From: Rhodobacteraceae bacterium S2214
Lineage (GTDB): Bacteria; Pseudomonadota; Alphaproteobacteria; Rhodobacterales; Rhodobacteraceae
Assembly (NCBI GenBank): GCA_025141675.1
Contig: CP081161.1
Location: forward strand, 2,776,001-2,840,000
Direction of reading: 5' to 3'
DNA: 64,000 nucleotides
Every line of letters begins with the position of its first letter. Within the stretch, counting starts at the first letter, position 1. The notes beneath the pieces were generated by a model. That model did not search any database, was not told the DNA's origin, and was given only the letters and a program-made list of their open reading frames with translations. Both the position numbers and the translations under genes were made by a program. Shown here one piece after another: positions 1 through 9,937 of this stretch.

Positions 1-30
1 CGTAAAGGTTTGTTCCCAGAAACGTGGCGT

Positions 31-2283
31 TTAACCCTCGATAAGGGTCAGATCGGCCACGCTGAGACAGATCGTTCTGATTCGGCTGAGCAGGTTCAGA
101 CGGTTGCGGCGGACGATAGTTGCGTCCGCGTTTACCTGAACATCTGTAAAGAATGCGTCAATCGGACCACGCAATTCTGCCATGGCGGTCATCGCGGTGC
201 TGAAATCTTCGGCCTGCATCGCGGGTGCGATTTTGGCGTCAGCAGCGTCGAGTGCGGCAAACAACCCCTTTTCGCTATCGTGCTCAGCGTACTTTAGGTC
301 CGCCCCGTAAGAGTATTCGACACCGTCTTTTTCTTCGGCCTGGGTCAGGATGTTGTTCGCGCGCTTGAAGCCTTGGATCAGGTTTTCGCCGTCGTCGGTT
401 TTGAGGGTTTCCGCGAGCGCCTTTGCCCGTTTTACCAACAGCGTCAGATCATCATTGCCCGGCATCGCGATACAAGCGTCAATGATGTCGTGACGGATGC
501 CTTGGTCCTTGAGGAAGACCTTGAGACGGTCGTGGAAGAACGAAAGAAGGTTCACGCTTGTGTCTGGCACCCGCTTTGCCACGCCGTCAATCCACGATCC
601 TTCGCTAAAGTCGGGCTTGACCTCTGCGTCGTCGAAACGCTTTTGAACAGTCAGGAATGCTGACTTGAAGATACCATGTTCGGCGATTTCCCGCAGCGTT
701 TCTTCCATCGTGTGCAAATCAGGTTCACTGACGTCGCTATTCACAGACCGGATTTCATGCCGCAAGAATTCAGCGTCAAACGCCTTATCCAAAGACATCC
801 GCACATTATTGGTGAGGATCAACCGAATGACGCCCAAAGCAGAGCGCCGCAGCGCAAACGGATCCTTCGATCCGGTTGGTTTTTCGTCAATCGCCCAGAA
901 GCCGGTCAATGTATCAAGTTTGTCCGCCAAAGCGACAGTCACAGAGACGGGCGCTGTTGGCACGTCGTCCGATGGGCCGAGCGGCGAGTAATGTTCTTGT
1001 GCAGCCGCAGCCACAGCGTCAGATGCACCCGCTGATTTAGCGTAATAACGCCCCATAAGTCCTTGAAGTTCAGGGAATTCATAGATCATTTCGGACCGCA
1101 AATCGGCCTTTGCGATCCGCGCGGCCTCTGCCACATCATCCGCGTTCGCGCCCACCACAGGCGCAATTTCACGCGCCAGTGCGACGATACGTTCGACCCG
1201 ATCAAACTGCGATCCCAGTTTGTTGTGGAACGTCACGGCTTTCAGGCCTTCGGTCCATTCCGCCATGCCCGCTTTGGCCACGCGCAGATCGTTTTCCCAG
1301 AAGAATTTTGCGTCGGAAAGCCTTGCAAACAATACCTTTTGGTTACCTGCGAGAATGGTCGCGCCATCGTCTTTGGTCTCGATATTCGCGACGGTGACAA
1401 AGCGTTCGATGCGGTTGGTTTTTGGGTTCCGGACCGAGAAAAACTTCTGGTGGTCCTTCATCGAGGTTTGCAGCACCTCTGGCGGCATTTCGAGGAAGTC
1501 GTCAGCGATGGTGCCCATCAGCGTGACAGGCCATTCGACGAGGTTCGCAACCTCTGCCAGCAGACCGCGATCTTCGACAATCTCAAGGCCCTGCGCGAAC
1601 GCTTGGTTTGTGGCGTCGTGCCAGATCAATTCGGCCCGTTCTTCTGCGCGCAGAACAACCTTCGCCCGCTTAAGCTTTGCCTCGTAATCCTCGAAAGACG
1701 CGACAGAAAACGCGTCTGACGCCATAAAGCGATGTCCGCGTGTTTGATTGCCCGCTTTGATGCCGTCGATGTCCAGCGGTACGATTTCCGCACCTGCTTC
1801 ATCGCTGAGGATACAGATGATCGAATGCAATGGACGGACCCACTTCAACGCACCTTCACCCCAGCGCATTGATTTAGGCCACGGGAAATTCCGGATCGTT
1901 TTTTCCAGCACTTCGGCGATGATATCCGCAGCCATCCGGCCCGGTTTTTCAACAACTGCAAAGTAGACTTGGCCTTTTTTTACGTCGCGGATCTCGAGCT
2001 GATCTTTGGTTAATCCGGTGGACCGCAAGAAGCCTTCCAACGCTTTGTCAGGCGCCGTTGTTGCAGGGCCTTTGCGTTCTTCGCGGACCGCTTTGCTTTC
2101 CGATGTCAGCCCTTCCAAGGACAGCGCCAAACGACGTGGCGTGGCGAACGCAGCCGCACCCGCATAGGTTAAACCAGCCTCGACAAGCCCGTCAGTGACC
2201 AGTTTTTGCAGGTCTTTTGCGGCTTTGGCCTGCATACGCGCAGGGATTTCTTCGGAGAAGAGTTCAATCAGAAGATCGGCCAT
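31..2283 (-). CDS. glyS: Glycyl-tRNA synthetase beta subunit
   Basis: Beta subunit of the bacterial alpha2-beta2 glycyl-tRNA synthetase, which charges tRNA-Gly in the cytosol together with the GlyQ protein encoded upstream. The 750-residue product has the family opening (LLIELFSEEIPARM at residues 4-17), the KSMRWG stretch near residue 140 and RGHRF near residue 185, and a helical C-terminal region of the anticodon-binding type. Length is normal for the family. I chose the ATG at 2281-2283 because homology begins there and it overlaps the stop of the upstream gene by one base (TAATG), which implies translational coupling. A further in-frame upstream extension runs through the neighbouring gene and is not credible. 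Third gene of the glyQ operon. No terminator is visible in the 30 bases left before the window edge. Confidence 0.97.
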   Translation of the reverse strand: MADLLIELFSEEIPARMQAKAAKDLQKLVTDGLVEAGLTYAGAAAFATPRRLALSLEGLTSESKAVREERKGPATTAPDKALEGFLRSTGLTKDQLEIRDVKKGQVYFAVVEKPGRMAADIIAEVLEKTIRNFPWPKSMRWGEGALKWVRPLHSIICILSDEAGAEIVPLDIDGIKAGNQTRGHRFMASDAFSVASFEDYEAKLKRAKVVLRAEERAELIWHDATNQAFAQGLEIVEDRGLLAEVANLVEWPVTLMGTIADDFLEMPPEVLQTSMKDHQKFFSVRNPKTNRIERFVTVANIETKDDGATILAGNQKVLFARLSDAKFFWENDLRVAKAGMAEWTEGLKAVTFHNKLGSQFDRVERIVALAREIAPVVGANADDVAEAARIAKADLRSEMIYEFPELQGLMGRYYAKSAGASDAVAAAAQEHYSPLGPSDDVPTAPVSVTVALADKLDTLTGFWAIDEKPTGSKDPFALRRSALGVIRLILTNNVRMSLDKAFDAEFLRHEIRSVNSDVSEPDLHTMEETLREIAEHGIFKSAFLTVQKRFDDAEVKPDFSEGSWIDGVAKRVPDTSVNLLSFFHDRLKVFLKDQGIRHDIIDACIAMPGNDDLTLLVKRAKALAETLKTDDGENLIQGFKRANNILTQAEEKDGVEYSYGADLKYAEHDSEKGLFAALDAADAKIAPAMQAEDFSTAMTAMAELRGPIDAFFTDVQVNADATIVRRNRLNLLSRIRTICLSVADLTLIEG

Positions 2284-2813
2284 TATTGCAGTCTTTCCGG
2301 TGCTGGTGGGCAATGTTCGGGCGCGCGGTTGCCGTCGAAGACAACTTCGCCACATTCGTTAATTTGGTGCCACGCAAATGCGCGACCGTCGGGGTAAACC
2401 GCGATCACGCGGTCGATCCCGTATTGGATGTTTTCGATGCCCATGAAGGCCACGGCAACGCCAGACGACAGGTCGTCACCCAATTCACCAGCTTGGAAGC
2501 AGTCGAACCAGCCCGGTGCATTCAGCGGTTCCGCCGCGTCATAGATCTCGTACGTCTCGGTCAGGAACCCGAAGCTGAGCGAAGTATCAAAGCACGCGCG
2601 GAACCGCAGCGGGCTGCTGTCGCTATCAATTGCGTTGAAGTTTTCGAACAAAATCGGTTCCGGTTCGCCCGTGAACAACGACGTCATTTGCACATCTTCA
2701 ACTTGAAGCGTGACTTCTTCGTAGTAGGCATAAACCTGAAGATAGTAGAGCGCGATGCCCGCAGCGATGGCTGACATGATGATCCCTCCTATAACGAGAC
2801 GGGCAATATTCAT
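2283..2813 (-). CDS. Small membrane-anchored protein between glyQ and glyS (possibly DUF6446 type)
   Basis: A 176-residue protein with one N-terminal hydrophobic segment (about residues 5-25, [20 protein letters not shown]) and no lysine/arginine-rich stop after it. It is probably a periplasmic domain held by a signal anchor. The rest is acidic, with two cysteines in the domain (CFDTSL and DCFQAG) and two near the C terminus (INECGE and EHCPP), so disulfides are plausible. The start ATG at 2811-2813 overlaps the glyQ stop (ATGA, 4 bp), and its own stop overlaps the glyS start by one base, so all three genes are translationally coupled. From memory it resembles a small Rhodobacteraceae-restricted family (DUF6446) seen in this position; that assignment is unverified. 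Function unknown. The position inside a synthetase operon does not by itself imply a role in tRNA charging. Confidence 0.85.
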   Translation of the reverse strand: MNIARLVIGGIIMSAIAAGIALYYLQVYAYYEEVTLQVEDVQMTSLFTGEPEPILFENFNAIDSDSSPLRFRACFDTSLSFGFLTETYEIYDAAEPLNAPGWFDCFQAGELGDDLSSGVAVAFMGIENIQYGIDRVIAVYPDGRAFAWHQINECGEVVFDGNRAPEHCPPAPERLQ

Positions 2814-3730
2814 GCCGCGTGACCGGCGGCAGCTGTGAGTACAAACGCATCCGCGCATGATTTCGTCAGCGCCCGCACCCGCCCGATATAGGCTTGGCGT
2901 TCCGTGACAGAAATCACCCCACGTGCGTCGAGCAAGTTGAACACATGGCTGGCCTTGATCGCTTGGTCATAAGCCGGATGCGCCATGATGATGCGTTTGC
3001 CGGTTTTCGGGTCAACGTGTTCTTCGGCCAAAATGCGGGCACATTCGGCTTCCGCGTCCTTGAAATGCTGTAAAAGCGTGTCCGTGTCGGCCACGTCGAA
3101 GTTCCAGCGCGCGTATTCTTCTTCGGTCTGCTTGAACACATCGCCGTAAGTCAACGCGATGGGCGCATCGGGGTCGTTATACGGCATATCCATCACGTGA
3201 TCGACGTCGAGAATATACATCGCGAGACGTTCCAGCCCGTAGGTCAATTCGCCTGACACAGGTTTACAGTCGTAACCTGCAACCTGTTGGAAATACGTGA
3301 ATTGGGACACTTCCATGCCGTCGCACCAGACTTCCCAGCCAAGCCCCCACGCGCCCAAAGTCGGGCTTTCCCAGTCGTCTTCGACAAAGCGGATGTCGTG
3401 CATGTCCGCGTCGATGCCGATCGCTTTCAAGGACCCAAGGTAGAGGTCCTGAAGATCAGGTGGGCTTGGTTTGATCAGCACTTGGTACTGATAGTAATGC
3501 TGTAGGCGATTCGGGTTTTCGCCGTAACGCCCGTCTGTTGGCCGCCGCGACGGCTGCACGTAGGCCGCAGCCCACGGTTTTGACCCGAGCGAGCGCAATG
3601 TTGTGGCAGGGTGGAACGTGCCTGCGCCGACTTCCATGTCGTATGGTTGCATCATGGCACAGCCTTTGGTCGCCCAGTATGACTGGAGACGCAGGATGAT
3701 TTCTTGGAAACTACGTGGTTTGTCGGCCAT
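2810..3730 (-). CDS. glyQ: Glycyl-tRNA synthetase alpha subunit
   Basis: Catalytic alpha subunit of heterotetrameric glycyl-tRNA synthetase (class II aminoacyl-tRNA synthetase). The 306-residue product begins [18 protein letters not shown] and carries the family hallmarks [16 protein letters not shown] near residue 30 and a [18 protein letters not shown] stretch near residue 70, which belong to the class II catalytic fold. The ATG at 3728-3730 is preceded by AGAGGG at a good distance. An upstream in-frame ATG would add 18 residues with no family similarity. First gene of the operon with the small membrane protein and glyS; it ends in a 4-bp overlap with the next start. The 188-bp gap to the divergent gene at 3919 should hold its promoter. 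Confidence 0.97.
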   Translation of the reverse strand: MADKPRSFQEIILRLQSYWATKGCAMMQPYDMEVGAGTFHPATTLRSLGSKPWAAAYVQPSRRPTDGRYGENPNRLQHYYQYQVLIKPSPPDLQDLYLGSLKAIGIDADMHDIRFVEDDWESPTLGAWGLGWEVWCDGMEVSQFTYFQQVAGYDCKPVSGELTYGLERLAMYILDVDHVMDMPYNDPDAPIALTYGDVFKQTEEEYARWNFDVADTDTLLQHFKDAEAECARILAEEHVDPKTGKRIIMAHPAYDQAIKASHVFNLLDARGVISVTERQAYIGRVRALTKSCADAFVLTAAAGHAA

Positions 3731-3918
3731 TTCGCCCTCTTTTCGGTTTGGACGTTCAATAGGCTGCACTGCCGACAGGGTCAATTAGCAGCTATGGGGT
3801 ATTTCCCCAGAAGAAACTCGCTTATGAGGTCTAGAATCTTGCTGCACCTGTTTGGTTCTCTGCTAAGTTCCGCGTCGCATTAAGGTTAACGTAAGTTTTT
3901 GAAGTCTATGGATCACAC

Positions 3919-5697
3919 ATGATCAGAGTTTTTCTCGCAGTAATCGTATTCGCATTCACGCCAATCGGCGCGGCCGCACAACAAAGCCCGGTTTGGGTGC
4001 AGGTTGAGGCACAGCCAACCCTGACCGGCGCGCAGAACCGCGCCCGTGCTTTTGACGCACGGCTCGACAACGTGGCGGGCTACTACATCGGATCAGGCTG
4101 GTACGGCATCGTCTTGGGCCCATACACACGCGCAGACGCAGACGTGTTGTTGGCCAACCTGCGGCGCAGCGGCCAAATCCCGAGCGATAGCTTTATTGCG
4201 GACGGTCGCAATTTTCGCCAACAGTTCTGGCCAGTTGGCGTCGGTGCCCCCACGACGGCACAACCGTTGCCGACGACAGAGCCGTCGCTAGAGGAATTGG
4301 CGCGCGCGATTGCGAACACACCTGATTTGCCGTCTGATGCTGAAGACCTGGTGGTCGTGCCGGTGATTGCCCCAGATGAAACGCCTAACGAAGCCCGTGC
4401 GTCTGAGGCCGCGTTGAGCCGCGCCGCGAAGGAGCAGCTGCAAACCGCTTTGAAATGGGCCGGCTTTTACGATGCTGCGATTGATGGTGCTTTTGGGCGC
4501 GGGACACGGCGGTCGATGGGCGAATGGCAGGTAGCCAATAATTACGAACCGACCGGCATTTTGACGACAAAGCAGCGCACCGAATTGATTGGCGCATACA
4601 ATGCCATTCTGGATGGCATGGACCTACAGTTGATCCGTGATGACGCCACGGGCATCGAAATGGTGATTCCGACAGGCGTAGTGGCTTTCGACAAATATGA
4701 ACCACCCTTTGCGCAGTTCGAACCAAAAGGCGATCTGGCCGCGCGCGTATTGTTGATTTCGCAGGAAGGCGATCAGGATCGCTTGTTCGGCCTTTATGAA
4801 ATCTTGCAGACATTGGCGATTGTTCCGACAGAAGGCCCCCGCCGCCGCCGTGACCAATCGTTTGAAATCGAAGGCATTGGCGAAGGCATTCATTCCTACA
4901 CCACAGCCACATTGCGCAATGGCCAGATCAAAGGCTTTTCATTGATTTGGCCGACGGGTGACGAAGCACGTCGCATTCGGGTTTTGGACGCGATGAAGGC
5001 CAGCTTTGCGACGGTTGACGGTGTCCTAGATCCCGCAATCGCAGCCCCAGACGACAGCCAAGCGATTGATCTTGTGTCCGGTTTGGCCGTGCGCAAACCA
5101 AAACTGTCGCGGTCCGGTTTCTTTGTAGATGGTCAAGGTGACGTTCTAACAACGGCGGAAGCAGTTGGCGAATGCAGCCGTATCACAATCGACGAAGTCC
5201 ATGACGCACAGGTCGTTCACACGGACGAGTCATTGGGTTTGGCCGTGATCCGGCCCAACACACCGTTGGCCCCTGCAGACGTGGCGCAGTTCCAAACCGG
5301 TGTACCGCGTTTGCAGTCCGAAATTGCGGTCGCGGGCTACCCATACGGCGGAGTATTGACCACGCCGTCGCTGACGTTTGGCCGTCTTGCTGATATTCGC
5401 GGCCTGAACGGCGAAGATGAATTGAAGCGTCTATCATTGACCGCCCAACCGGGCGATGCGGGCGGGCCTGTGTTTGACAATGGTGGTGCGGTCTTGGGCA
5501 TGTTGTTGCCTCGCGCCAGCCGGAACGGGCAGCAATTGCCGCCCGAAGTCAGCTTTTCAATCGACGCGACACGGATCGTGGCGTCGCTGCTGCTGGCTGA
5601 TGTGCGGCTTGAGACGACGGATACCGTCGCCTTCCTGCCGCCAGAGGCGTTGAACCAGAAGGCCGTTGATGTGACCGTTCTGGTTTCTTGCTGGTAG
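3919..5697 (+). CDS. Secreted peptidoglycan-binding, trypsin-fold protein with lost catalytic triad
   Basis: A 592-residue exported protein. Residues 1-20 are a signal peptide ending AAA-Q. About residues 25-105 look like a SPOR-type or similar envelope domain (YYIGSGWYGIVLGPYTRADA). About 170-225 is a PG_binding_1 domain (LKWAGFYDAAIDGAFGRGTR). The C-terminal 200 residues have the fold pattern of S1/HtrA proteases. The catalytic positions are replaced: the His motif (TNAHVV in HtrA) reads TTAEAVGEC, the Asp motif (DLAV/DIAL) reads GLAVI, and the Ser motif (GNSGGPV) reads GDAGGPV. I checked the Ser-to-Ala codon directly (GCG near 5458-5460). So it is most likely a non-catalytic wall-binding or sensing protein, although family annotation would call it a serine protease. 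It meets the next gene tail to tail with one base between. Confidence 0.88.
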   Translation: MIRVFLAVIVFAFTPIGAAAQQSPVWVQVEAQPTLTGAQNRARAFDARLDNVAGYYIGSGWYGIVLGPYTRADADVLLANLRRSGQIPSDSFIADGRNFRQQFWPVGVGAPTTAQPLPTTEPSLEELARAIANTPDLPSDAEDLVVVPVIAPDETPNEARASEAALSRAAKEQLQTALKWAGFYDAAIDGAFGRGTRRSMGEWQVANNYEPTGILTTKQRTELIGAYNAILDGMDLQLIRDDATGIEMVIPTGVVAFDKYEPPFAQFEPKGDLAARVLLISQEGDQDRLFGLYEILQTLAIVPTEGPRRRRDQSFEIEGIGEGIHSYTTATLRNGQIKGFSLIWPTGDEARRIRVLDAMKASFATVDGVLDPAIAAPDDSQAIDLVSGLAVRKPKLSRSGFFVDGQGDVLTTAEAVGECSRITIDEVHDAQVVHTDESLGLAVIRPNTPLAPADVAQFQTGVPRLQSEIAVAGYPYGGVLTTPSLTFGRLADIRGLNGEDELKRLSLTAQPGDAGGPVFDNGGAVLGMLLPRASRNGQQLPPEVSFSIDATRIVASLLLADVRLETTDTVAFLPPEALNQKAVDVTVLVSCW

Positions 5698-5698
5698 G

Positions 5699-7285
5699 TT
5701 AGATCGCGATTTTCGCGTTCACATAGATCAGTGTAGGGCCTTGGGTTTCCAAGGCCTTACGCACAGCATCTTGCAGTTCGTCCAAAGACTCTGGCGCAGC
5801 TGACGCGGCCCCGAACGCTTCTGCGAATTTCAGAAAATCAGGGTTCTGCTGGATCACTGCGTTTGGTGCGATTTGGGCGGCCACCATCGAATCTTCGATT
5901 TCGCCCAGCTTTCCGTTGTCCCAAAGGATAATGGGCAAGTTGAGCTGCAATTCCACCGCAACCATCAGTTCTTGCAGGGTATATTGGAAGCCATAGTCGC
6001 CTGCGATGGCGACTGTGGGCTGTCCTTTGCGCGCAATCGCCCCGCCAATCGCCGCAGGTAATGCGTAGCCGAGCGTGCCAAAACCCGTGGGGTGGTGCCA
6101 CAGGTTTGGCGCGGACATCGGCCAGATTTCCAACGCGGCATAGGCAAATTGGGTCATGTCAGAGTAAACGACGGTGTCCGCAGGCAGGGCCGCGTGCAAC
6201 GCATCGGCGACGGGCAGAATACCGGGCCGTTCGCTGTTCACCTCTGCGCGCCACTTTTGACGTTGCTCCGCGACGGCGGTTTCAGTCCATTCTGTCTGTC
6301 CGGACCAATCGCCGCGCATGCGCCAAAGTTCTTTTGCGATTTGCCCTGCATCCGCATGAATCCGCGCAGTTGCCGGTCGGTCGTTCAATTCATCAGCGTC
6401 AATGTCGATGCGAATGAATGTGCCAGATTGCCCCAGATCGTCGCGCCACAGGTCGGTTTCGGACAATTCCGTCCCGACCGCGATCACGACATCCGCGCTT
6501 GCGATCACTTCCGCGGCCCCAGGCCGCGCAAGGCTGCTGCCGAAGTGCAGACCGCCCTCGGGGAACATGCCCATCGCGGCGTAGGTCACGAAACTGGCCG
6601 CCCCTGCAGAAGTTACCACGTCGCGCCAAACGTCGGCACCATCGCGCGCCCCACCGCCGAAAACGAACAGCGGGCGTTTAGCAGCCGCAATCGCGTCGAA
6701 CACGATTTTTGTCACGTCGTCAGGGATATAGCCTGCGGTGACTTGCGTCGTTGGCGGGGGTGCTGCAGGTGCCAATGCTTCGAGCACCTCGATCGGCACT
6801 TGGATGTGTTTCGGGCGTTTGCGGCCTGTCGCGAATTCAGTCAACGCGCGGTCGATCAACTGGTAGGCCGAATCCGCGTCCATCGCGGTCAGCGACCAGT
6901 CACAAACGGTGCCCGCCGCGATTTCCTGATCCTTCATTTCGTGCAACCGTCCGCGCCCCATGCCGAGGTCAGCGCGATTGAGGCAGCTAGAGATCACCAA
7001 CATCGGCACTGAATCCGAATAGGCCTGCCCCATCGGCGTCATGATATTGCAAAGCCCCGGCCCCGTGATCACGTAGGCGACCCCCGGTTTTCCGGTCGCA
7101 CGTGCGTAGCCGTCGGCCATAAAACCCGCACCCTGTTCATGACGGGCTAGCACGTGTGTCAGCCCCGCTTCTTCGATACCACGGTACATCTCTTGGTTAT
7201 GCACGCCCGGAATCCCGAAAATAACCTCGACGCCGCGTGATTTCAGCATGTGCGAGATTTGCGCACCGAGCGGGCGTTGAGTCAT
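5699..7285 (-). CDS. Thiamine diphosphate-dependent acetolactate synthase-like decarboxylase (5-guanidino-2-oxopentanoate decarboxylase-like)
   Basis: A 528-residue ThDP enzyme of the acetolactate synthase superfamily. The N-terminal PYR domain has FGIPGVHNQEMYRGI and the conserved glutamate in ARHEQGAGFMADGYAR (about residue 50). The middle domain is TPP_enzyme_M. The C-terminal PP domain has the ThDP/magnesium motif GDYGFQ...WDNGKLGEIE. The GVH...MYRG opening is typical of the AruI-like 2-ketoarginine decarboxylases rather than IlvB, so the substrate is probably a 2-oxo acid; this is inference. The start ATG at 7283-7285 has GGAG eight bases upstream, inside the end of trkH, whose stop codon lies one base away. 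Translation is therefore likely coupled to trkH. Confidence 0.85.
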   Translation of the reverse strand: MTQRPLGAQISHMLKSRGVEVIFGIPGVHNQEMYRGIEEAGLTHVLARHEQGAGFMADGYARATGKPGVAYVITGPGLCNIMTPMGQAYSDSVPMLVISSCLNRADLGMGRGRLHEMKDQEIAAGTVCDWSLTAMDADSAYQLIDRALTEFATGRKRPKHIQVPIEVLEALAPAAPPPTTQVTAGYIPDDVTKIVFDAIAAAKRPLFVFGGGARDGADVWRDVVTSAGAASFVTYAAMGMFPEGGLHFGSSLARPGAAEVIASADVVIAVGTELSETDLWRDDLGQSGTFIRIDIDADELNDRPATARIHADAGQIAKELWRMRGDWSGQTEWTETAVAEQRQKWRAEVNSERPGILPVADALHAALPADTVVYSDMTQFAYAALEIWPMSAPNLWHHPTGFGTLGYALPAAIGGAIARKGQPTVAIAGDYGFQYTLQELMVAVELQLNLPIILWDNGKLGEIEDSMVAAQIAPNAVIQQNPDFLKFAEAFGAASAAPESLDELQDAVRKALETQGPTLIYVNAKIAI

Positions 7286-7286
7286 G

Positions 7287-8735
7287 TTAAGATCTCCAGA
7301 ACTTGGGGGTAAGGATGGCCAGAACCACCATGATTTCGAGGCGGCCAACGAACATCGCGATGGCCAAAATCCACTTTGCCGCGTCGTTGATACCTGCGTA
7401 ATTGCCTGCCGGTCCGATTTCCGTCCCCAGCCCCGGTCCAATGTTGGCCACAGCCGCAGCAGCGCCGGAAACGGAGGTAATAAAATCCAATCCCGTCATG
7501 CCCAAAAGGACGGCGATGAAGCCAAGCAACAGCAAGAACGCCACGAAAAACGCCATGACTGAATTGAGGACGTCCTCGGACACAGTTTTACCGTCATAGC
7601 GGGGCGTGAAGACGCCGTGGGGCGAGTGGATTTGCCGGATTTGGCTTTTGATCGACGCGAAAAGTAGTTGATAGCGGAAGACTTTGACGGAACATGATGT
7701 TGATCCCGCGCAGCCCCCGACAAGCCCGATAAAGAAGAACATCACGACGGGGAATGTGCCCCACGTCATGTAGTCCGCGCTAGCGTATCCGGTGCCCGAA
7801 ATGATGGATGTCACGTTAAAGAGCGCCTCGCGAAAGGCGAGTTCCGAGAGGACGCCTTGCCGCCCCCAGACCCATGACGTGATCAGGAGCACGCAGATCG
7901 TGATAACGCCAAGAAAGCCGCGGATTTGGGGGTCAGACCACAATGGTTTTGCCGACCCCGCCATCAGTTGCACAAAGCGGACAAACGGCACCGCCGCGAG
8001 CAGCATAAAGACAATCGCGATGTAATGGGTCGACGCGCCGAACCGCGAAAAGGATGCGTCGGTGTTGGCCATGCCACCTGTCGAAACCGTGGTCATCGCA
8101 TGCACGACACTGTCAAAACGCCCCATGCCGGAGGCGGCATAAGCGAACGCGCAGGCGATTGTCAGGCCGATGTAGATGGTCGAAATGGAACTCGCAATCT
8201 CCCCTGCTCTGGGTAGGATTTTCCCCATGGTATCAAAGCCTTCGGATCGGAAGATTTGCATACCACCAACCCGCAGTTCAGGCAGGAACACCATCGCCAC
8301 AACAATAATCCCGACGCCGCCAAGCCATTGCAGAATGCCGCGCCAAAGCTGCAATCCGCGCGGCAACCCATCGAGGCCGGTAAACACGGTCGCACCAGTT
8401 GTCGTCAGGCCAGACATTGCTTCGAAAAACGCGTCGGTAAAATTCGCCTCTGTCGCGCCCAGTACAAATGGAATTGCGCCGAAAACAGGCAGCGTGATCC
8501 AGACCAGTGACGTCAATAGGAAGGTCTGGCGCAGAGATAACCGCGCAGCCGTCCCGTTCGAACAGGCCATTGATGTCAGAACACCCGCAAGAATGGTCAC
8601 AATCGCGGCCTCGAAGAACACGGGCCATTCGCCGTTTTGATCCACGATATCAATGGCCAAGGGCCCGAGCATGGTCACGCCAAGCGAAGCCACGAGCAGG
8701 CCAATAACATATCCAACTGGGCGTAAGTCGATCAT
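7287..8735 (-). CDS. trkH: TrkH family potassium uptake channel subunit
   Basis: Integral membrane, potassium-translocating subunit of the Trk system (482 residues). About ten hydrophobic segments are arranged as four pore modules, with filter-like sequences TTTGAT, TTVSTGG, SGTGYAS and NIGPG in order. The selectivity glycines are retained in each. TrkH normally works with the cytosolic NAD-binding protein TrkA, which is not in this window. The ATG at 8733-8735 was chosen because the extra upstream in-frame residues do not look like family sequence. First gene of a two-gene unit with the ThDP decarboxylase; a functional link between potassium uptake and that enzyme is not obvious. Confidence 0.94.
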   Translation of the reverse strand: MIDLRPVGYVIGLLVASLGVTMLGPLAIDIVDQNGEWPVFFEAAIVTILAGVLTSMACSNGTAARLSLRQTFLLTSLVWITLPVFGAIPFVLGATEANFTDAFFEAMSGLTTTGATVFTGLDGLPRGLQLWRGILQWLGGVGIIVVAMVFLPELRVGGMQIFRSEGFDTMGKILPRAGEIASSISTIYIGLTIACAFAYAASGMGRFDSVVHAMTTVSTGGMANTDASFSRFGASTHYIAIVFMLLAAVPFVRFVQLMAGSAKPLWSDPQIRGFLGVITICVLLITSWVWGRQGVLSELAFREALFNVTSIISGTGYASADYMTWGTFPVVMFFFIGLVGGCAGSTSCSVKVFRYQLLFASIKSQIRQIHSPHGVFTPRYDGKTVSEDVLNSVMAFFVAFLLLLGFIAVLLGMTGLDFITSVSGAAAAVANIGPGLGTEIGPAGNYAGINDAAKWILAIAMFVGRLEIMVVLAILTPKFWRS

Positions 8736-8833
8736 CCTGCAGGGTTGGCCTGCGGGGGGTATGGTGTCAAGAGACTGCGGCGTGAGAACGGCCACTGCCG
8801 TGGCCATTCGTTCACAGGTTCGGCGGGGCTATT

Positions 8834-9937
8834 CTAGCCGACGTGGAACAACGTCACGAACATTTTGGGGTCGATGCTATCCGCCGCGAAGGTTTCGCCT
8901 TCCGTCAGCACTGACACCGCGTCATGGCTGTGCAGGCTTTCCTGATGGCTTGCCACGACGCGGAAATCGCCGATACGCGGGTCTTTCAGTAGTTGTTCAC
9001 AGAAAAGCCGCGCTGCATCTTCAACGAAGATCGGGTTCGCTGCGTTCAGTTCGGCAAAGGCCTGTTCATCTTCACGTTTGACCATCACTTGCGTTTCCGT
9101 AGGCACAGCTGCGCGGGCCATGTCGATCAGGTCTTCGAACCAAAGGATGCTTTGCCCTTCTTCCAGTTTCACCGAAATCCGCGCGACGGACCGCTGCGAA
9201 TGTGGTGTCGCCAATTGCCCACGGAATTGGCGGGCATGTTCGGAAAGTTCAAGCGAACACGGGCATGTAGACGAATAGACATAGTCGAAATGTACGATTT
9301 TGCGTCGTACGCCGTCTTGTTCCACAAGTTCCAACGCGATGTCGTAGTACTGGTATCCAGACAGACCGGACCGCAGGCTTTCAACTTTCATTGGGAAAGA
9401 CAGCCGCATTTGAATGCGTGCATCAAAGCTTTCAAGGTCGGTCTTATAGGCATCCAGCGCCCGTTCGATCACGTCGAAGCTAAAAGTTTCTTCGGCGTGT
9501 TTGTAGAATGTCCGCATGATGCGGGACATGTTGATACCCTTCTTTTCGGCATCAAGCGACACTGTGCCCGTCACAGATGTTTCCAGCGTCAGATCGCCAT
9601 TGTCACGGGTGCGGAACCGGATTGGCAAGCGGAAATTGGAAATGCCGACGTGTTGGATTTGCTGTTTCGTGCCACGGATCAGCGACGACGGGCCGTTTTG
9701 CAAATCAGGCATGCTCGCCTTATAGGCGTCATCGACTTCAAACGCGTCGGGGTAAGCGCGCGCTAGTGCGGGATAGTTTGAGACTTCCTGCCCCGGGATC
9801 AGGCGTGATACGAGCGGGTCCAACGTTGCGACTTCTTCTGCTGTGACGTCTCCTGCCCAGCGCCGTAGCAACGCCAATGCGGCCTCGGCTTCTTCGCGCG
9901 ATGGTTCACGGTCTAGGTCTGGCGAATGAATATTCAT
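8834..9937 (-). CDS. folE2: GTP cyclohydrolase I, FolE2 (type IB)
   Basis: Catalyses GTP to 7,8-dihydroneopterin triphosphate plus formate, the first step of tetrahydrofolate synthesis. FolE2 is the metal-flexible type IB enzyme that replaces FolE in many Rhodobacterales. The 367-residue product carries the family signature PDLQNGPSSLIRG...QHVGISNFRLPI and the metal-site cysteines in SSTCPCSLELSEHAR. The ATG at 9935-9937 is chosen because GGGAGA stands at a good distance before it and family length fits. A second in-frame ATG at 10045 would add 36 residues but has only a weak GAAAGA before it. Monocistronic by appearance, with about 100 bp to trkH downstream. Confidence 0.93.
   Translation of the reverse strand: MNIHSPDLDREPSREEAEAALALLRRWAGDVTAEEVATLDPLVSRLIPGQEVSNYPALARAYPDAFEVDDAYKASMPDLQNGPSSLIRGTKQQIQHVGISNFRLPIRFRTRDNGDLTLETSVTGTVSLDAEKKGINMSRIMRTFYKHAEETFSFDVIERALDAYKTDLESFDARIQMRLSFPMKVESLRSGLSGYQYYDIALELVEQDGVRRKIVHFDYVYSSTCPCSLELSEHARQFRGQLATPHSQRSVARISVKLEEGQSILWFEDLIDMARAAVPTETQVMVKREDEQAFAELNAANPIFVEDAARLFCEQLLKDPRIGDFRVVASHQESLHSHDAVSVLTEGETFAADSIDPKMFVTLFHVG

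Noticed and set aside
3874..3890. TTAA-GG-TTAAC as a CtrA site
   Set aside because: Spacing is two bases, not the seven required between CtrA half sites.
6092..7012. 306-codon plus-strand frame over the ThDP enzyme
   Set aside because: Antisense shadow of the decarboxylase; no family similarity.
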